DNA of 64,000 bases from Trema orientale (lineage: Eukaryota > Streptophyta > Magnoliopsida > Rosales > Cannabaceae). This document shows, piece after piece, positions 1 through 12,999 of this stretch. The notes under the pieces are model-generated. The model worked only from the letters and a program-made list of their open reading frames with translations. It was not told the DNA's origin and did no database searches. Each line of letters begins with the position of its first letter. Within the stretch, counting starts at the first letter, position 1. The stretch covers positions 961,328-1,025,327 of the forward strand of contig JXTC01000043.1 in assembly GCA_002914845.1 (NCBI GenBank). The letters run 5' to 3'. The position numbers were made by a program, and so were the translations under genes.

Positions 1-3000
1 CGGGGGTTCTGAGGAATACAAATTACCTATGGATTTTTCCAGATTTGGCAAGCATCTGGAATAACTAATGAAATAAAACTCTATTGTATTCCATGTATTA
101 ATATTATATATAAGTTAATTTTTAAATATTTTATATAGTAATAATTCAATTTTTGATTTAAAAGAAAAACCTAATATTGTATAGTCATATGCTAATATTA
201 TTTGAGTTTTAAGTATTTGAGATTGTGCTACCTTTTTGGATGAAGGATATGCTAATTAAAGATTTTACATTTGGACAACTCTAATATGTTAAAGCTTTAT
301 TTTAATATTTTTTTAGTTATTTATATATCTTTTATCAAATTATAATTTCAATGGATTTGAGCAAAAGTTGGAGTTTCAATGAATTTAACTTTGATTTAGG
401 CGTTTTTTTCTTAAAAAAAGGGTATTTAGACTTTTAAAATATTCAAGCCAATATAAAATTTTTTAATTGACTTAGGATGACAGTTTCAAATGGGACCCTG
501 ATATATCACTTGGACATTATTTCTGGACAGAGATTCCCCAAAATTGTCCCTGATAGGGATCATGGGTCTAGTTTTCGTACTTACATTAAGTGTAAATATA
601 GAAATTAAATATTTAGTTATTTCATTAATCAACAATATCTTATTTATATTTTGAGTAACTAGTTTGATATTTCTTTTTTGTATTTATTTTTAGAAGATGT
701 CAGTTTTCTAGTTTTTTCTAAGAGCTCATCTATAAATAAGCTCCTCTGTATTCTATATTTTTGGAGTTTTGATTAATGCTATATAACTATTTTGAATTCT
801 ATCTCTAAAGTTCTATCTTTTCTTTTCTAAATTCTTCTCTTCTTCTTCTTTATAAATCTCTCTCTTTCTCTACTTTCTCTCATCTTTTCTAAATTCTCAC
901 TCTTATTCTATATCGGTCCTGCACCAAATTAAATGGTGCATGATACCGGAATAGTATAGAAAAATAATAACATGAATAAGGATGGTAAACACAAGACTGA
1001 TCTCACCTAGCCCTGTTGACAACCCTAAAACTAACCGTCTTCCCTTCTAGTAGATACCGTTGATATCATGGTAAGAAACACATAGTAACATCGTATTTTT
1101 TTTGCTATTTTAAAAGTAAAAAATACTCGATTCTACTTCTAATTTTTCGTTCGTAAATTGGTTGGATAAGTAACATTCCCTTCTCCCAAATATCATTGGT
1201 ATAATGGTAGGATACCTATAGTATCCTCGTATCTTTTATATTTTAATATTTTTTATTTTTATCTTCTATTTTGTTATTACAATAAAAAATGCTTAGCTCT
1301 TCTTCTAGTTTCCCCAACATCATAAGTAAATTGATACGATACCTACGATAACCTTTTTGTTTGTAATCTGCATGATACCATGTATAATGTGGTAAGACTC
1401 CTATAATAATTTCAAGCTAAAAAAAAAGGAAGATATTTGTAGTAATTTTCTTCTTTTGGCAGTAAAGAATATTCACCTTATATTCCGATTTTTTAGGAGA
1501 CTGTAAATGATCAGATTGGATATATGTGGTAATTAAAAAGATATGACTTGTAATACAATTAAGGCATACTATAAGTTTCAAAAAAAGTATTACTGAACCA
1601 AAGAATAACATCATACTAAGACATTTTTTTAAAGGAATACAAAGTTACTATTGTTGTAAAAAAATTATAAGCGATATATAAGATTATACACGTATATAAT
1701 AAACTTTAAAATAACTTTATAGTTACCAAAATGTTGTTCCTGAAATTGGATTTATCCACGGATCAAGATATCCTACAAAATAATAACATTGTTATCAGTC
1801 GACCGAGAAATATTTGGTCCAAGAATCCGACACACCATATTGCTTCATCACCCGTATCCCAATTAATGTGGTCTTTCAAAAGTGACCAAGAATAGGCATT
1901 CAGACCAGTTACACATACTTTGAACATTATACATTTTCAATCCTTTTAGGCAAGGCCCATCTGCCCATATCAATACATTAAATTAGAGTGATTGTCCTTT
2001 TTTTTTTTTACACTTAGTTTAATAAATATCATTTTTTCTCTTTTTATTGCTAAATTACTTAATATATGTATTTTTACACATGGTGTATCTATATTTTTTC
2101 ATACTAATTATATTAGTTCTTATATTGGATATATAATAGTTTATACTTGGTACATTTACTCATATATCAATTATTTTTGCTACAGTATTTTCAAATGTGA
2201 TATCTACTTAAAATGGGTCCAAATTTGGGCATTTTGCTATGAGCCCTAATTTAGGCTAGAGTGCACTTTTTAGAAAAAGTGATACAAAATGGAAAGGTTA
2301 TGTAATTTGGGATAAAAAATAAACAGAAAGAAGGAAAGCAAAATGCCATGAAGTTAAATAGAAATTAGGATATTCCAAAATATAGAAAATAAAATTTTCT
2401 AAGTCACCTACTTTAGGAATATAATAGAGTAATACAATTGAGAACTTGTTTGTAGCTTGGTAGAATCCTAATTAATTTTTGTTGCAAAAGATAAGTAGAT
2501 AACACTACTCATAAATGACAATTTAGTCGCCTATTAGTGTTAATGATGAGGTCATTAAACAACATGAAAATGTAAAAGAACTAATTATAATGTGTCAAAA
2601 TTAATTCTATCATTTTAATACATTTTTTTATGCTATTATCTTGTTTGAAAATTTTTCTTTTTGTGTTCATCATTTTTTTTTTTTTAACTTTCTTCGTTAA
2701 GTTATACCCCCATTAGGTTTTAGGTGGCTCCGTCCCTGTACATAGCAACTTTAAAAATCTACTGGCCAAAAGCAGTAACTTACCAAACGTTTCCCCGCTC
2801 CTTGTCCCTCTTTTTTTTCTAACCGTTTTTAAAAGCTCCAAAGCAAATCTAGAAATAATCCTAAACAATTTTTTCACTTAAAAAAAAAAGAATATAGAAG
2901 CTTATTCCAGTATGGCCTAATTAAATCTATATCATATCAAGCTCATATACACTACTTCGGAAGAATTTCCAGCTTAGAAGGCCATTCAATTAAAAATTTG

Positions 3001-3032
3001 AATCCTAATATAAACATCAAATCATCAGTTTC
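1..3032. other. AT-rich intergenic DNA, no gene recognised
   Basis: I see no convincing coding sequence in this stretch. About 560-950 looks like the core of a copia-type LTR: a TATA-like tctataaataag near 730, then a long CT-rich run. I could not find paired ends, a PBS or a target duplication, so I do not call it. Around 1020-1400 there are several diverged, roughly 150-bp-spaced copies of a motif containing gatacc and atggta, with no known identity. The short ORFs here are low-complexity and I ignore them. Confidence 0.5.
2700..2738. mobile_element. Right-end fragment of an hAT-like MITE
   Basis: The sequence from tacccccattagg to ggctccgtccctg matches the right end of the complete MITE at 5833-6060 (tacccccactgag to ggctccgcccctg). 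No matching left end is visible upstream, so this looks like a truncated relic of the same family. Confidence 0.35.
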
Positions 3033-5359
3033 TGTAAAACTCCAGTTATTTTAAGGGTAGTATGGTCATATGACCAGATATTTTTTTAAAAAAATAAAAT
3101 AAAATTATATATATCTAAGTTTCTCTCTCCTTTGTCTCCCCCCTCCCAATCCAACTCTCCCTGTCTCGTCTCTCTCTTGTGTCTTGGTCGAAGGAGGAGC
3201 AGGAAGCCGCTGAGCTATCGCCAGCCACTGTCCAGCTAGCCCAGCCTTCGGCGAAGCTCCCCCACGGCACCAAGACGTCCGCCGCCTGTCCCTAGCGGCC
3301 GCCAGAAAACATAGTCGCCGAAAAACGCCATTTTTGGCTGTGAGAAGTTTTGATTTTCCGGCGCCATTTCAGACTGTTTTAGGCTGCGTTCTTGGGCTCG
3401 TTGGACTCGTCTCATCGAGAGGAACCTTAAGGTACATATTTTACGATCCCATTTTGCCCGATTTGATAGTTGCCATTTTTGGATATTTTGAGTTTCGAAT
3501 TTTAGTTTTTAATCTGACCGTTAGATTTCATTTTTGTTGTCAGTTTTGGAATGTGCTCGGAAAATAGAGAAGTTTGATATACATATTAACTATATTTGGT
3601 GACTGTCACGAAAATCAATATCTAACGACTTAGATTTTATCTCGTTTTGTGTGCCAACGATTCGGTGTCGGTCCGAACCCGAATTAGTCGAGTCAGATAT
3701 ATAACCTAGCTATTTTGGATATTAGGAATTCAATGAAGAGGTTCGTTCATTGATTCGAAGCTTCATTGAGAAGTTGATTTTTCCCAAGTGAGCGATCGAG
3801 GGTGTAGAATTGGTTTCCGACCCTCCGAACGATCGTCCAATCGGCACCTTGAGCATCAAGTAGCGTGGTATCACTATTCTAGTGAGATAGGGATTCGGTT
3901 ACCTTTCTTTTCCGTCGTTTTGAATAAAACTTATTTTCTGCAACATATGAGAACAACTGTGATTTTAGAACTGTTTTAGATGTATGTGGTAGAATTAAAT
4001 TATATTACATGTATTGGATTATTCTGAAAATTTTCTAAGTGCAGGTTATTTTTGAATATGCTAAAATAGGGCCGTTATGCAGCCTATTTTCTAAAAAAAA
4101 TAAAAAATGATTAACTATTTTATTAAAAACTAAAGTATTATTTGAACTTAAATTACTGCATGGTTGTTTTTACACATCAGTTCAGAGTACACGTGTCATA
4201 GGATCACACATGAGTCCTAAGTTAGCATCATGTGGTTTTTACAGTATGGCGTTGCGGCTCCACCGATGGTGCAGAGTCCCTGAACCTGAGTGGGGTATTT
4301 CTTCTGATTACCTCCCTATTTGGCAGGTGTAGGCAATGCGTTTGCCCCTCCAGGTTTAGTAGGTGACACACGGGTATCCCCTCTGGTTATGGGCTAGGTG
4401 TCAGGCAGGCTATACGGTACACATAGTGCCAACACCCTGACTTCCATTGATTAGAGGTGGTGAACTCATGGGTATGGGTGGATTTGTGTCATGTGTTTGT
4501 GGACTGATTGATTTTCAGATATCATACTTTTCGTATATCTATATATATGTATGTGTATATGGACTACTGATTTTGGATATCATGTTTTCATACCTATATA
4601 TACATATATAGTTATATGCATATATATATATGGACTATCAGCTTTGGTAATTATATACATATGGTTTTGCAAAAAGGTGTTTTGGATTAAACTAACCATG
4701 CAGGAGCTTTTCTTCACTAAAAAGGTTTTTAAATGAGGTAACGGATTTCCTACTGAGCTTTCGAGCTCACCCCTTCTATTTTCCTCCCTTTAGGTGGTTC
4801 ATTCGAGTTAGTTGTCTTGTTGGCTCGGCAAGTCGCTTGGCTTACCCTCGTGGTCGTATTCCTCATTGGTTGGTACCTTTTTTTGTCTCACTCTTTCCTC
4901 ATGTTTAACTGTTTAGCCAAGTTCATTGATTCTACTAAGTGAATGTATGACGATGTATTTACTACTATTTGAGGATTCGGTATATAACGGGATACTATAG
5001 TTCCCAAGGAGCATATTTTCAAAGTTTTAAGTACTTGGAATTTTGATTAACCTGGTAAATCAATTTTTGGACTTTCCAACTCAAGATTTGAGGACTTCAT
5101 TTTAATTAACATTAAAATTTTATATCAAACCAAGTTTTCGTTCAAATTAACTATGTTTTATTGAATTTTAATTGGTGTATCTTTCTTAATAAATTAAACT
5201 AAAAATGGGCTCCCTTTTATGTAAAATTTTTAATGATTTAAGGACTAAAATGAAAAATCCAAGTACTTAGTTTTTCCCAAATTTTGTAAAATTCTTTATT
5301 TATCCTTATTTACACTCAAAATTACCCAAAGTCACGGCCTTGGATTTTGGGTCGTGATA
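3033..5359 (+). repeat. Solo LTR of a long-LTR (probably gypsy-type) retrotransposon
   Basis: The element starts tgtaaaactcc and ends gggtcgtgata; a canonical tgaca end with one C-to-T change would give this. The flanks are gtttc (3028-3032) and atttc (5360-5364), a 5-bp target duplication with one mismatch. No PBS, coding region or second LTR adjoins it, so it is a solo LTR left by LTR-LTR recombination. Its length of about 2.3 kb and the GC-rich leader-like part near 3180-3420 fit long-LTR gypsy families such as Del/Tekay (lineage is inference). The short ORFs inside it are not genes. Confidence 0.65.
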
Positions 5360-5364
5360 ATTTC

Positions 5365-5824
5365 AGTTTAAAACATTAATTAATTAAATAGGTAAATCAG
5401 ATTTCACCAAACTAGAAAAGTCATAATTTATCTTGATAATTCAATTAACCTCAAGTCAGCGTCACTTAATTACATGATAGCTATTCAGTTTTCTAATGTA
5501 TATCTCTTAACTTATGGTGGTCTATATTAAGAAATCAAAGCATTATAATTAACTTATATCAAGACCTCAATGAGTCTCAGTATAAGCCCTGAAATGCGAC
5601 TTTGTAATAGATATTGCCAATAAAACAGATAATGATATTTATTTTGACTTATTCTCTAACCCACTCCTTTTGTTTTTTTTTTTTTTCATTTTTTCCCCGA
5701 CTTATCATGAGAAGTACACACACAAACTAAGGTTTTTAGAACGGCCAAGCAAACTTGAATCACATTCTTTTCAGGTATCATAAGCAGAGTACTCATAATT
5801 GGACTATCAAAGAGTGAATACAAC
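5365..5824. other. Intergenic, nothing recognised
   Basis: AT-rich sequence between the solo LTR and the hAT-like MITE. I see no gene, RNA or repeat signature here. Confidence 0.5.
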
Positions 5825-5832
5825 AGCAGAAG

Positions 5833-6060
5833 TAGGGGCGGAGGGAGAAGGGGCCTAGTGGGGGCTTATAGGAAAAAAATTTTACATGTATTTTTAAAAA
5901 AAAGAAAAAAAATAAATCTTTACTAAAAATTGGCCAAAATAGCTCTATGCCCCCACTGAAAATTAGCCAAAATTATACTAAGGTCATGAATTATATTGGT
6001 CTAATTTTATGAACTATGACTTAATACCCCCACTGAGTTAGAAGTCTGGCTCCGCCCCTG
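5833..6060. mobile_element. hAT-like MITE with 8-bp target duplication
   Basis: This is a 228-bp non-coding element. Its inverted ends are taggggcggag on the left and ctccgcccctg on the right, and subterminal inverted matches follow (gtgggggcttat against tacccccac). The 8-bp sequence agcagaag lies directly before it (5825-5832) and directly after it (6061-6068). An 8-bp duplication plus CAGGGGCGGA-like ends is the hAT hallmark. It has no coding capacity and depended on a transposase encoded elsewhere. Confidence 0.8.
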
Positions 6061-6068
6061 AGCAGAAG

Positions 6069-7985
6069 CATCTCTTCTTGTATTCTTTCATTTAAACTCT
6101 TCTCATTTTCTACTTTTTCATACTCAACTCATATTGTATGCATGTGTACATCTACTTTCTTTGTTTGGTTATATTTTTGTTTTCTATTTTAAGCAGTGGA
6201 ATCTTAAGAAATTCTTTATTCTTTACTCTTTATTTCATTTATAAAAAAAGCTAAAGAACTAAAAACAAAGGTGTAGCGTAACAAGCCTTTGAAGTTTATT
6301 TGTGATGTGATGTCAATGAATAGACAAGAAAAATGAAAAGAATGAATAGATTATCCTTTTAATGTTGCTTTCTACTATGTTTCTTATTTGAAATTGGTTC
6401 ACGTTGATGTGTTAGGAGAAACTGGAAAGAATAAAAACAAATTGTCCTCTGAGCAGCTTATTGGAACTTTTTTTTCCCCTACCGAAATTAATCCATCATT
6501 GAGTACTCATTATAAAAAAATGCAGCTTATTGGATTTGAAATACAACATGCAAGAAGCAAAAGTTAACTACGATACTTCTTTCAAAAAATTTATTTTTTA
6601 ACTACAGTACTAATTTTGTGCCAAAAAATTATGTAGTAGAACAATTTATTAGACTTTTGATCTTCTATATGTCGCGCCGACCTGCAAACACACCAAATTA
6701 AAAAAAAAAACACACAAAATACAAAATTTCTCAGAATGAAATAACAAAAAGTGGAAGAAATTAGTTGGGAACTACCTTCATCTTCAAACTGAGAGTTTAT
6801 GATTAAAAAGAAAGAAAATTTATATACGATCAAGTTTGGAGCAAAAGCAAAAAAAAAAAAATTAATGGAAACAAAATAGTACAATGGAATTTAGTGTCAA
6901 GAGAGAGGCAATATATATATATTTTGTAGAAACCAACCTGGATAAACTCTTTTAAGCTCTCTCATTGATCACATTAATTACGTCATTCTAAATTGTGAGG
7001 GGTACACCTTGGAAGTAACCTGTAATACCCAATGTTCGCTCGAAAGGGCAAAAGAACTTCATTTAGAAGTACTAATAGTCCTTACGTACGAAGATTGGGT
7101 ATTAAAGGTTAGTAAGCTATACTCCTAAAAAGTACTAACAATATAAATGTAATTAAGGAGGAATTAAAAAGAGTTTCACCAGCTTAGTTTTTTTAAGTCT
7201 ATGTACTCTCTCTTGTCACAAATTAGAGAGGATAATAAAATAATTCTACCTTAAGACAATATTTAGCGTATATATAGTGAGCAAGTCATACGTTTATCCA
7301 ACTTTCATGGGTATAGATTAAGAAATAAAAGAGAAAGAGAGAAATTCATAATTTTTGAGGTATTACCGATACGAGCTTTGATTAACAATATACTATAAAA
7401 TATCAGGTTCCTCAACTCTCACCTTCCTTTTTCCCAAAAAAAAAAAAAAAAAAGGAAAAAAGATGAAGAAAATATGTATACATACCGGTTACTCCCCATC
7501 TTAATATATCTATCGAAATTTCAAATCTAATACGTTTATGGGGACCATTGGAGGCTTGGATATCATCAATGTTTCAGACTTTAGAGGCTAATTGTAGAAA
7601 AGTAAAGGAAATTGTATTTTTATAGCAGTGTAAACGAATAAATAAAGGAAAGGAATAATATCAATGAACGAAATATTAAAAGAGAGGGCAACAAAAAAAA
7701 GGAAAAGGAACTTACCTGATTATTTCGAGAGCATCTAATGAATGGTATTTATAGGCAGAGTCCTATATGCTTGAACACTATTGCTTAATGTTTAAGCAGC
7801 ACTAATTTTTACGGTGCCAGGCATAACTTAATTGGCTACCACAGCTTAACTCCAATAATATCACCTTTTTTTTTTGGAAATTAATATCATTTATTTTTGG
7901 GCTCACACATTGTCAATATATGTAAGGGCCTTTGAGCAAATTACCGGAGTTTTGGGCCCAATTTTTTAAATTATATATTTAAGGG
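6069..7985. other. Intergenic, nothing recognised
   Basis: AT-rich sequence with homopolymer runs and no protein homology that I recognise. The ORF-like stretch near 6591-6884 is low-complexity. Confidence 0.5.
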
Positions 7986-9010
7986 CTATTTAGAAAAACC
8001 GGAAATTTTATAAATTTTTTGAAAAATACGGAAAGGCTGAAAAGTGGCAACAACATAGACTTTGGCACAAAATGTCAGAAAAATCTTGTCTGGAAATTTA
8101 ATTTTACAGAATTGGTACTTTTGAAATACAGAAATCAAAATATGGTGTTTTTCAATTTGCAGATATTTTTTCCTAGTTTCAAAATACACTATTGAACTTC
8201 TTAAAGTTTCAGTACTAGCTAAACCCAATGCCCTCGTAAATTGATGATGCATGCTTAGAAAATGATTAGCCAATAAAACCTGTATATCAATGTGAATTCT
8301 CCAGTAATTAGTGGATACAGGGAAAAAAAATCATACAATGAACTCTAAATGAATTTTCACACTATTTTGGCATTTTCTCTAGAACAAAAGCTACAAAAAT
8401 TTCATAAATGTAAGAGGATGTAGAAGAAACGACAGATCTCAAGCATATCTTATAGACAAAGTTCAAATGCATAGATAAGATCACAAACGCATATGATATA
8501 AAGCTAAATCAAAATGATTTCCTATTTCATGTGATGAGACTCAAAGAAAAATTATGTATTTCGCATGATTCAGACTAATTTCTCCTCCAAATAAAATAAA
8601 CAAACACCAATAAGGTGCAGAGACAAAATCGGAGGAAAATATACTATATAATATTCCCACTATAGCATCTAAAAAGAATCAATTAAATTCTCCAAAGCTT
8701 AAAGCATAACCAAAAATTTATCTAAGCAATTAACAGAATCCCAAATTCCCGTCCTTTTATTCAATATTTTATCTCAAATCAAACAAGACCCAGATGAAAT
8801 TTCACAGTTCACAAACAAACTGGACATGCTTGACAAGTAATTTCATGGAGTTAAGCTTGTCGATCTCGAAGTAGTCTTCTCCATTCTTTGATTTTCACAT
8901 CAGCAACTGGGTTCAAATTAAGTGGGTTGGGAAAATAGAGGACAATGGCAATTGAGGTCTGAGAGAGAGTGAGCAAGAGCTAAATGAAAAGGGAAGAGAG
9001 AAGAGAGCTT
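7986..9010 (-). ncRNA. Possible non-coding or decayed transcript unit (weak)
   Basis: Read on the minus strand, 8820-9010 looks like a plant 5' leader: CT-rich, then a short ORF starting at the ATG near 8885 that stops after 13 codons. It is followed by GT-containing intron-like sequence and a 95-codon open stretch ending at 7986. I recognise no family, and the codons do not look convincing. It may be a non-coding transcript, a decayed gene, or neither. Confidence 0.15.
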
Positions 9011-9689
9011 GCAGGTCGTAATTTTTTGAGAAAGATCATATGAAAATATGTAAGATACGGAGGAATCGTATTTTTGGTATTATTATTTCAAAGTTCGTAC
9101 TGAGTGTCTTCTTTCCTTAATATTTGCATTATAAGAGGGGGAAATTAACGTAGATATGAGTATTTTTGGACTAAAATTACTTCTTTAAGAGTGATCTGAG
9201 AACTTAGTCGTAGTCTCCAATGCTCATAGTATTTTGTGACTATTGATTGATTCTAAAAATTTCTAATTTTATTACTACAGACAATGCGACTTCTGTCATA
9301 CAACATTGTGACACTTTTTAAAAAAGTCATTTTTTAAGAAAACTTAAAAAAAAGTCATTGTTGTACACAATCGAAGAAAGAAGAAATTGATTTTATGTCG
9401 TAAAATTTCAAAAATCTCATGCTATATTTTTTTGGGTCTTATAGAAATATAACCAAAATTTGGGCCCAATTTAATTAAATATCCCTTTGTCAAATGTTAT
9501 AGCAAAATGTCCAGTAATATATGTTTATATACCAAGTGTAAAATTTTATATACCGAGTATAAAAAATTATATACCCAGTACATTTCAGTACAGTAACTAA
9601 AATTGGTAGATATGTTTATCTACCAAGTGTAAAAATATATATACCTAGACATCAACTTAATCAAATTTAAAATATTGGTCATCCACCTA

Positions 9690-10290
9690 AATTTCTCTTT
9701 TTTTTCAACGGATCCTAGATTTATTTATTAAAAAAAACACTTTCAAACATTTATTTAGAAAAATATCATTTTTTACCACTTATGGGTACTTGAGGTAACC
9801 AATCATGTTATATTTTCAAAACCTGAATTTGTTAAAAGTACTTGATGTAACTAGTATGGTTATTTAAGGTAACTAATTTAGTTAGTATTTTGCAAACAAA
9901 TTAGAGAAAATTTGATTTTTTATGGTAGTTTAAAAAAAATTTGAAAAATTCCGGAATTTGAAATTATTCTGAAAAATCCCGGATTTAATTATAAAAGTAT
10001 TTAGAAAAATACTATTTTTTATTAATTGATGAGATACTTAAGGTAGCTAGTCGAGTTACCTGAGATAATTTGAATAGTTATTTCAAGTAACTGGATTAGT
10101 TATTCTAAGTAACCTAACTGGTTACCTCGAGTACCATTGAAAAATACCAATTTTGAAGAAAAAATAGTATTTTTTAAAGTATTTTTTAAAAGTTTTATTT
10201 TTCTAATAATATTTTAAAAAAATAATATTTTTCTAAATCAATCCGGGATTTTTCAAAAAAATTAGCTCATCCGAGATTTTTCAATTTTTG
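9690..10290. repeat. Fold-back repeat with GGTAACC-type motifs
   Basis: The left half has gggtacttgaggtaacc (9784-9800) and the right half has ggttacctcgagtacc (10114-10131), which are near-perfect reverse complements. Outside them, runs such as agaaaaatatca on the left pair with atatttttcta on the right. The unit therefore folds into one long imperfect hairpin. It has no coding capacity. It resembles fold-back MITEs, but I could not define a target duplication. Confidence 0.5.
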
Positions 10291-10328
10291 ATACTTTGGG
10301 CCTTGAATTTTGTAATAAGCCCAATATA

Positions 10329-11118
10329 TTAAGGGTTTCTAACATTTTTACCTAGAAAAACTGAAAGTAATTATAAAAATACGGAAGTTATGCTTTTTTC
10401 TAATTTTCGTATGGTTTTTATTAGAAAAATATCACTTTTTAAAAGTTTTTAGAAAAATACCATCTTTAAAATAGTTACTGGTTACCGGTTTCTTGAAACT
10501 GATTACTGGTTACCAGTTATATACCAGTTATAAATACCTTTGGTTACTAGTTATCAATTTATGGAAATTGGTTACCAGAAACTAGTTACTATTTTAAAAA
10601 ATGGTATTTTCCTAAATATTTTTAAAAAAATAATATTTATCTAATAAAAACCATAACGCACTTTAAAAGAAGTTTAAACCACTGTATTTTTCAAATTTTT
10701 TTCTAAATTACCATATAATGTCTAATTTCCCCATAAATTAAGCCATCTATAATTTTTCTTCTTTTTATGGACTTTGAGTTTTTATTTTTGTAAGAATCCT
10801 TAATTTATAGAGGAAATTAGACATTATACGGTAATTTAGAAAAATAATTTGAAAAATACGGTAGTTTCAGTTTTTTAAAGGTGCGGTATGATTCTAGAAA
10901 CTAATAACTAGTAACCAATGGTATATAACTTGTAACTAGTAACCAGTAACAAGTTTGCAGAAACTGGTAACCAGTAACAATTTTAAAAAAGGTATTTTTT
11001 TAAATATCTTTTAAAAGTGATATTTTTTTAATAAAAACCGTACGAAAATTTAAAAAAAGCATGAGTTCGTATTTTTGTAATTCTTTTAGTTTTTATATGT
11101 AAAAGTGATAGAAACCCT
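10329..11118. repeat. Second fold-back repeat, adjacent and related
   Basis: The left end (aagggtttctaac, then aaaaatacggaagttatgc) is the reverse complement of the right end (gcatgagttcgtattttt, then gatagaaaccctaa). The arms continue inward to about 10740 and 10800 and contain copies of actggttaccagt and its variants. The whole is about 0.8 kb, non-coding, and shares the GGTTACC/GGTAACC theme with the repeat at 9690-10290. Confidence 0.55.
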
Positions 11119-12717
11119 AATTTATACGTGTTGGGTTTTGAGTCAGACTCCCATTTGGGCCTAAATTCCAAGCCGGCTGACGTGGCCTAATCTTGTGGTT
11201 CCTACTTCCTAGATTTGGTGGCGTTTGTTGGAGAATTAATAATATTTCGTTGATTAATATTGTTTTAAACAAAAAAACAAAAAACAATTCGGGTCATATT
11301 CAAAGTCCCGACTCCTGACCAACGATGGGAATATTTATATATTTTGTTAAGTATATTCGTTCTTAAGTTTGCCTATTTAAGTTCGGATGTCAAATTCATA
11401 AAATTGAATTAAGCTTTATCATTGGTTCTACTTGTCATGATTTGAAAAATATACTGGGTAGATAGCAAATTTTGAAAGATGAAAAATCTCACTCAAATTT
11501 CTAATGTACTGACTAAGTCAAATTATATATAGTTGGATGAAGACACGCTGGTTGCTGAATAGGCTTATAATAGTCCTTAACTTGCACATTGTTGTACCTT
11601 AGATTTTCTAAAAAAGAAAAAAAATTACAATATTAATCTTCATTGTAATGAGCAGTTAAATAATATATATATATGGATGATATTTCAATGGAGATTTTTA
11701 TTTTTTCTCCATGGATGGATAGGATTGATCAAGTTGAATATGACTTATAATAGCAAGTAATTTCATTTATTTCCATTATTCGATTAATTAATATTTCATT
11801 CAAATATTTTTCTTTTTTAATTTTAACTTATAAGTTTGATTTTTTAAATTACATTTAATCTGAAGTATTATGCCACTAATAGGAATAAGTAATTATTTTG
11901 AGAATATAAATAATGTTAGGTTTTTTTTTGTGGGGTGTAATGTTAGGTTTTTTTTTTTTTTTTGAAAGAGTATAATGTTAATTTTGAAATTATATATAAA
12001 AAAGAAGAAATATTTTTTTTAGGAAACATTTTTGATAAAAAAATTAGTATTTAATAGTTTTATATTACCGGTTAGTTTTTTTTTTAGAATATACATAACA
12101 TAGTTTTTTTTAGGAGATATATAATGTTAGTTTTGAAATTAAAAAAAAAAAAAGAAGGAATGGTTTTTTAATGAAAAATTTAATATGTATATATATATAC
12201 AATTAATTCTTCAGAAAAAAATCTATATATATATACACGATTAGTTGTTTTTTATTTTTTATTTTAATAAAAATCAAGAATAGAATGAAAAAAAAAAGAA
12301 AAGACAAAAGAAAAGGGATTGGAAAAAAGAAATTCTAATTCATAGGTCACATATAAGTTACCCATTTTTTAAGTCATAAATAGCTTTTTATATTTATATA
12401 CGTATTAATTAGATTTTTATTTTTTGATAAAATTGCTAATGTCATTATAACCATCAGATCAAAATCCAATAGTCTAAATGAAAGTACCCATTAATAGAGC
12501 AAAATCAAAAATCTTCAATAAAATATAACCCATATATATATCAACCTATATATATATATATCTCTCTTTTGAATAAGAGGTGGGAGTGTGCACCATAAAT
12601 CTCAATATTAAAGGTGGAGTAAAATTACTTGTAAAATTGAGCGTGTGTCGAATAATTAAATTATAATAATAATAAAACGGAATGGAAAAAATTACGTTAA
12701 AGTAATGATTGTAAACT
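11119..12717. other. Extremely AT-rich intergenic DNA
   Basis: Dominated by A and T runs and TA repeats (for example near 11660, 12190 and 12545). I see no gene. Confidence 0.6.
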
Positions 12718-12726
12718 TAATAGAAT

Positions 12727-12898
12727 GGGGATGGCTACGGTAGGAGCGTCCCTACGTAGGGTCATGCCTTAATTATCGTTGGATGGGAATCTGTGGGGAA
12801 TAACGGGAATCTGTGGAGAATCTATTTATATACAGATTCCCATCCAACGGTGAATAGACAGGGCCCTACGTAGGGACGCTCCTACTGTAGACGCGTCC
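12727..12898. mobile_element. Mutator-like MITE, copy A
   Basis: This is a 172-bp fully palindromic element. Its ends share taggagcgtccctacgtagg in inverted orientation, and inner arms containing ggatgggaatctgt also pair. The 9-bp sequence taatagaat lies directly before (12718-12726) and after (12899-12907) it. A 9-bp target duplication is typical of Mutator-like elements. Copies B (14225-14375) and C (50363-50554) belong to the same family. Confidence 0.8.
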
Positions 12899-12999
12899 TA
12901 ATAGAATATTTCTTTTATCACATATGAACCGTAGAAAAATCCAAAAGTTTTATGCTTAATCTAATATATTGATTGTTAACATTGAAACATATAAAATTT

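Noticed and set aside
3334..3979. Two plus-strand ORFs (77 and 63 codons) with GC-rich context
   Set aside because: They lie inside the solo LTR, have no recognisable family, and fit leader sequence of the lost retroelement.
6591..6884. 97-codon minus-strand ORF with many Phe residues
   Set aside because: Low-complexity AT-rich sequence, no start context, homology or splice pattern.
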